From positions 1 through 21,887 of the forward strand of contig JAEYLA010000171.1 of the NCBI GenBank assembly GCA_023461495.1: a DNA stretch of 21,887 nucleotides, given 5' to 3'. The notes under the pieces were generated by a model. That model ran no database searches. It had not been told where the DNA came from and saw nothing but the letters and a program-made list of their open reading frames with translations. Below are positions 21,625 through 21,887 of this stretch, piece by piece. This DNA is from Bacillota bacterium. Its GTDB lineage: Bacteria; Bacillota; Clostridia; Christensenellales; CAG-138. The position numbers and the translations under genes are program-made. Positions within the stretch are counted from its first letter, which is position 1; every line of letters begins with the position of its first letter.

Positions 21625-21887
21625 ATGAAAAAACGATTGCTGCAGGCCGCTTCTACGTTCCTGCTCGTGCTTCTGCTTGCAACAGGCTGCAAGAGCGCGC
21701 CCCTTGCACAAAATGCTGCTTTTGCCACGCCTGATGGTACGGACTCCACAGCAAACATCAGCGTTGTTGCCACCATATTCCCGCCCTATGACTTTGTAAG
21801 GCAAATCGCGGGCGAACATGTCTCGCTCACCATGCTGCTCCCACCGGGCGCGGAAAGCCATTCCTTTGAGCCTACGCCAAAAGACAT
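21625..21887 (+). CDS. znuA: Metal ABC transporter substrate-binding lipoprotein, ZnuA-type, 3' end cut by window
   Basis: 87 full codons are visible from ATG at 21625 (RBS GGAGG) to the window end. The signal peptide MKKRLLQAASTF... ends in lipobox LATGC, with the lipidated cysteine at 22. The mature part ISVVATIFPPYDFVRQIAGEHV followed by LLPPGAESHSFEPTPKD is characteristic of cluster A-I metal-binding proteins (ZnuA, AdcA, PsaA, MntC). The His in ESHSFEPTP is the first metal ligand. The metal, zinc or manganese, cannot be fixed without the rest, though the His/Cys-rich neighbour and family bias favour zinc. Permease and ATPase genes are expected to the right. Confidence 0.88.
   Translation, partial: MKKRLLQAASTFLLVLLLATGCKSAPLAQNAAFATPDGTDSTANISVVATIFPPYDFVRQIAGEHVSLTMLLPPGAESHSFEPTPKD

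Overview
The window looks like chromosome of an anaerobic, low-redundancy Clostridia-type Bacillota (Gram-positive fermenter). The support is strong AGGAGG-type ribosome binding sites, consensus housekeeping promoters (TTGACT/TTGCCA-17-TATAAT), a PucR-type regulator, a mannose-family PTS, a molybdenum hydroxylase split over three genes, and many intrinsic terminators. I see no tRNA, rRNA, CRISPR array, transposase or phage gene. The species cannot be named from the sequence alone.

Region A (1-12696, all minus strand) is a purine / N-heterocycle catabolic cluster. In transcription order it holds a PucR-family regulator, an SsnA-like amidohydrolase, a xanthine-dehydrogenase-type hydroxylase (large Mo subunit, FAD subunit, 2Fe-2S subunit), a YgeY-like M20 hydrolase, an unrelated proline/threonine-rich lipoprotein, a second amidohydrolase of the guanine / 8-oxoguanine deaminase type, and a PreA-like flavin/Fe-S oxidoreductase cut by the window edge. 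Several partners (ssnA, ygeY, xdh) are those of the uric-acid/purine cluster known from E. coli and gut anaerobes. ygeX, ygeW, ygfK and hyuA are not in the window.

The most interesting signal is non-coding. The xdh operon and the preA-like gene each have their own strong promoter, and each leader carries the same 38-nt element (36/38 identical). It folds as a bulged hairpin with an invariant 12-nt loop, and one of the two differences preserves pairing. In the xdh leader it is followed by a terminator and an exact competing antiterminator segment, which is riboswitch-like architecture.

Region B (about 13050-19855, plus strand, divergent from pucR) is a sugar or polyol operon: class I DhnA-type aldolase, zinc-dependent MDR dehydrogenase, PTS EIIA, EIIB, EIIC and EIID of the mannose family, then HPr and Enzyme I. 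A complete phosphorelay is therefore in one operon. Its leader contains a strong terminator between promoter and first gene, suggesting attenuation.

Region C (19857-21887) has a convergent M19 dipeptidase, a frameshifted 3' remnant of an alpha/beta hydrolase, and the start of a metal-uptake locus: a small two-helix membrane protein with a His/Cys-rich loop, followed by a ZnuA-type lipoprotein cut by the window end. A 29-bp dyad overlaps the promoter of this locus.

Between the lipoprotein and the second amidohydrolase, 2938-3265 holds a probable aminotransferase 3' remnant and a dense run of stem-loops.
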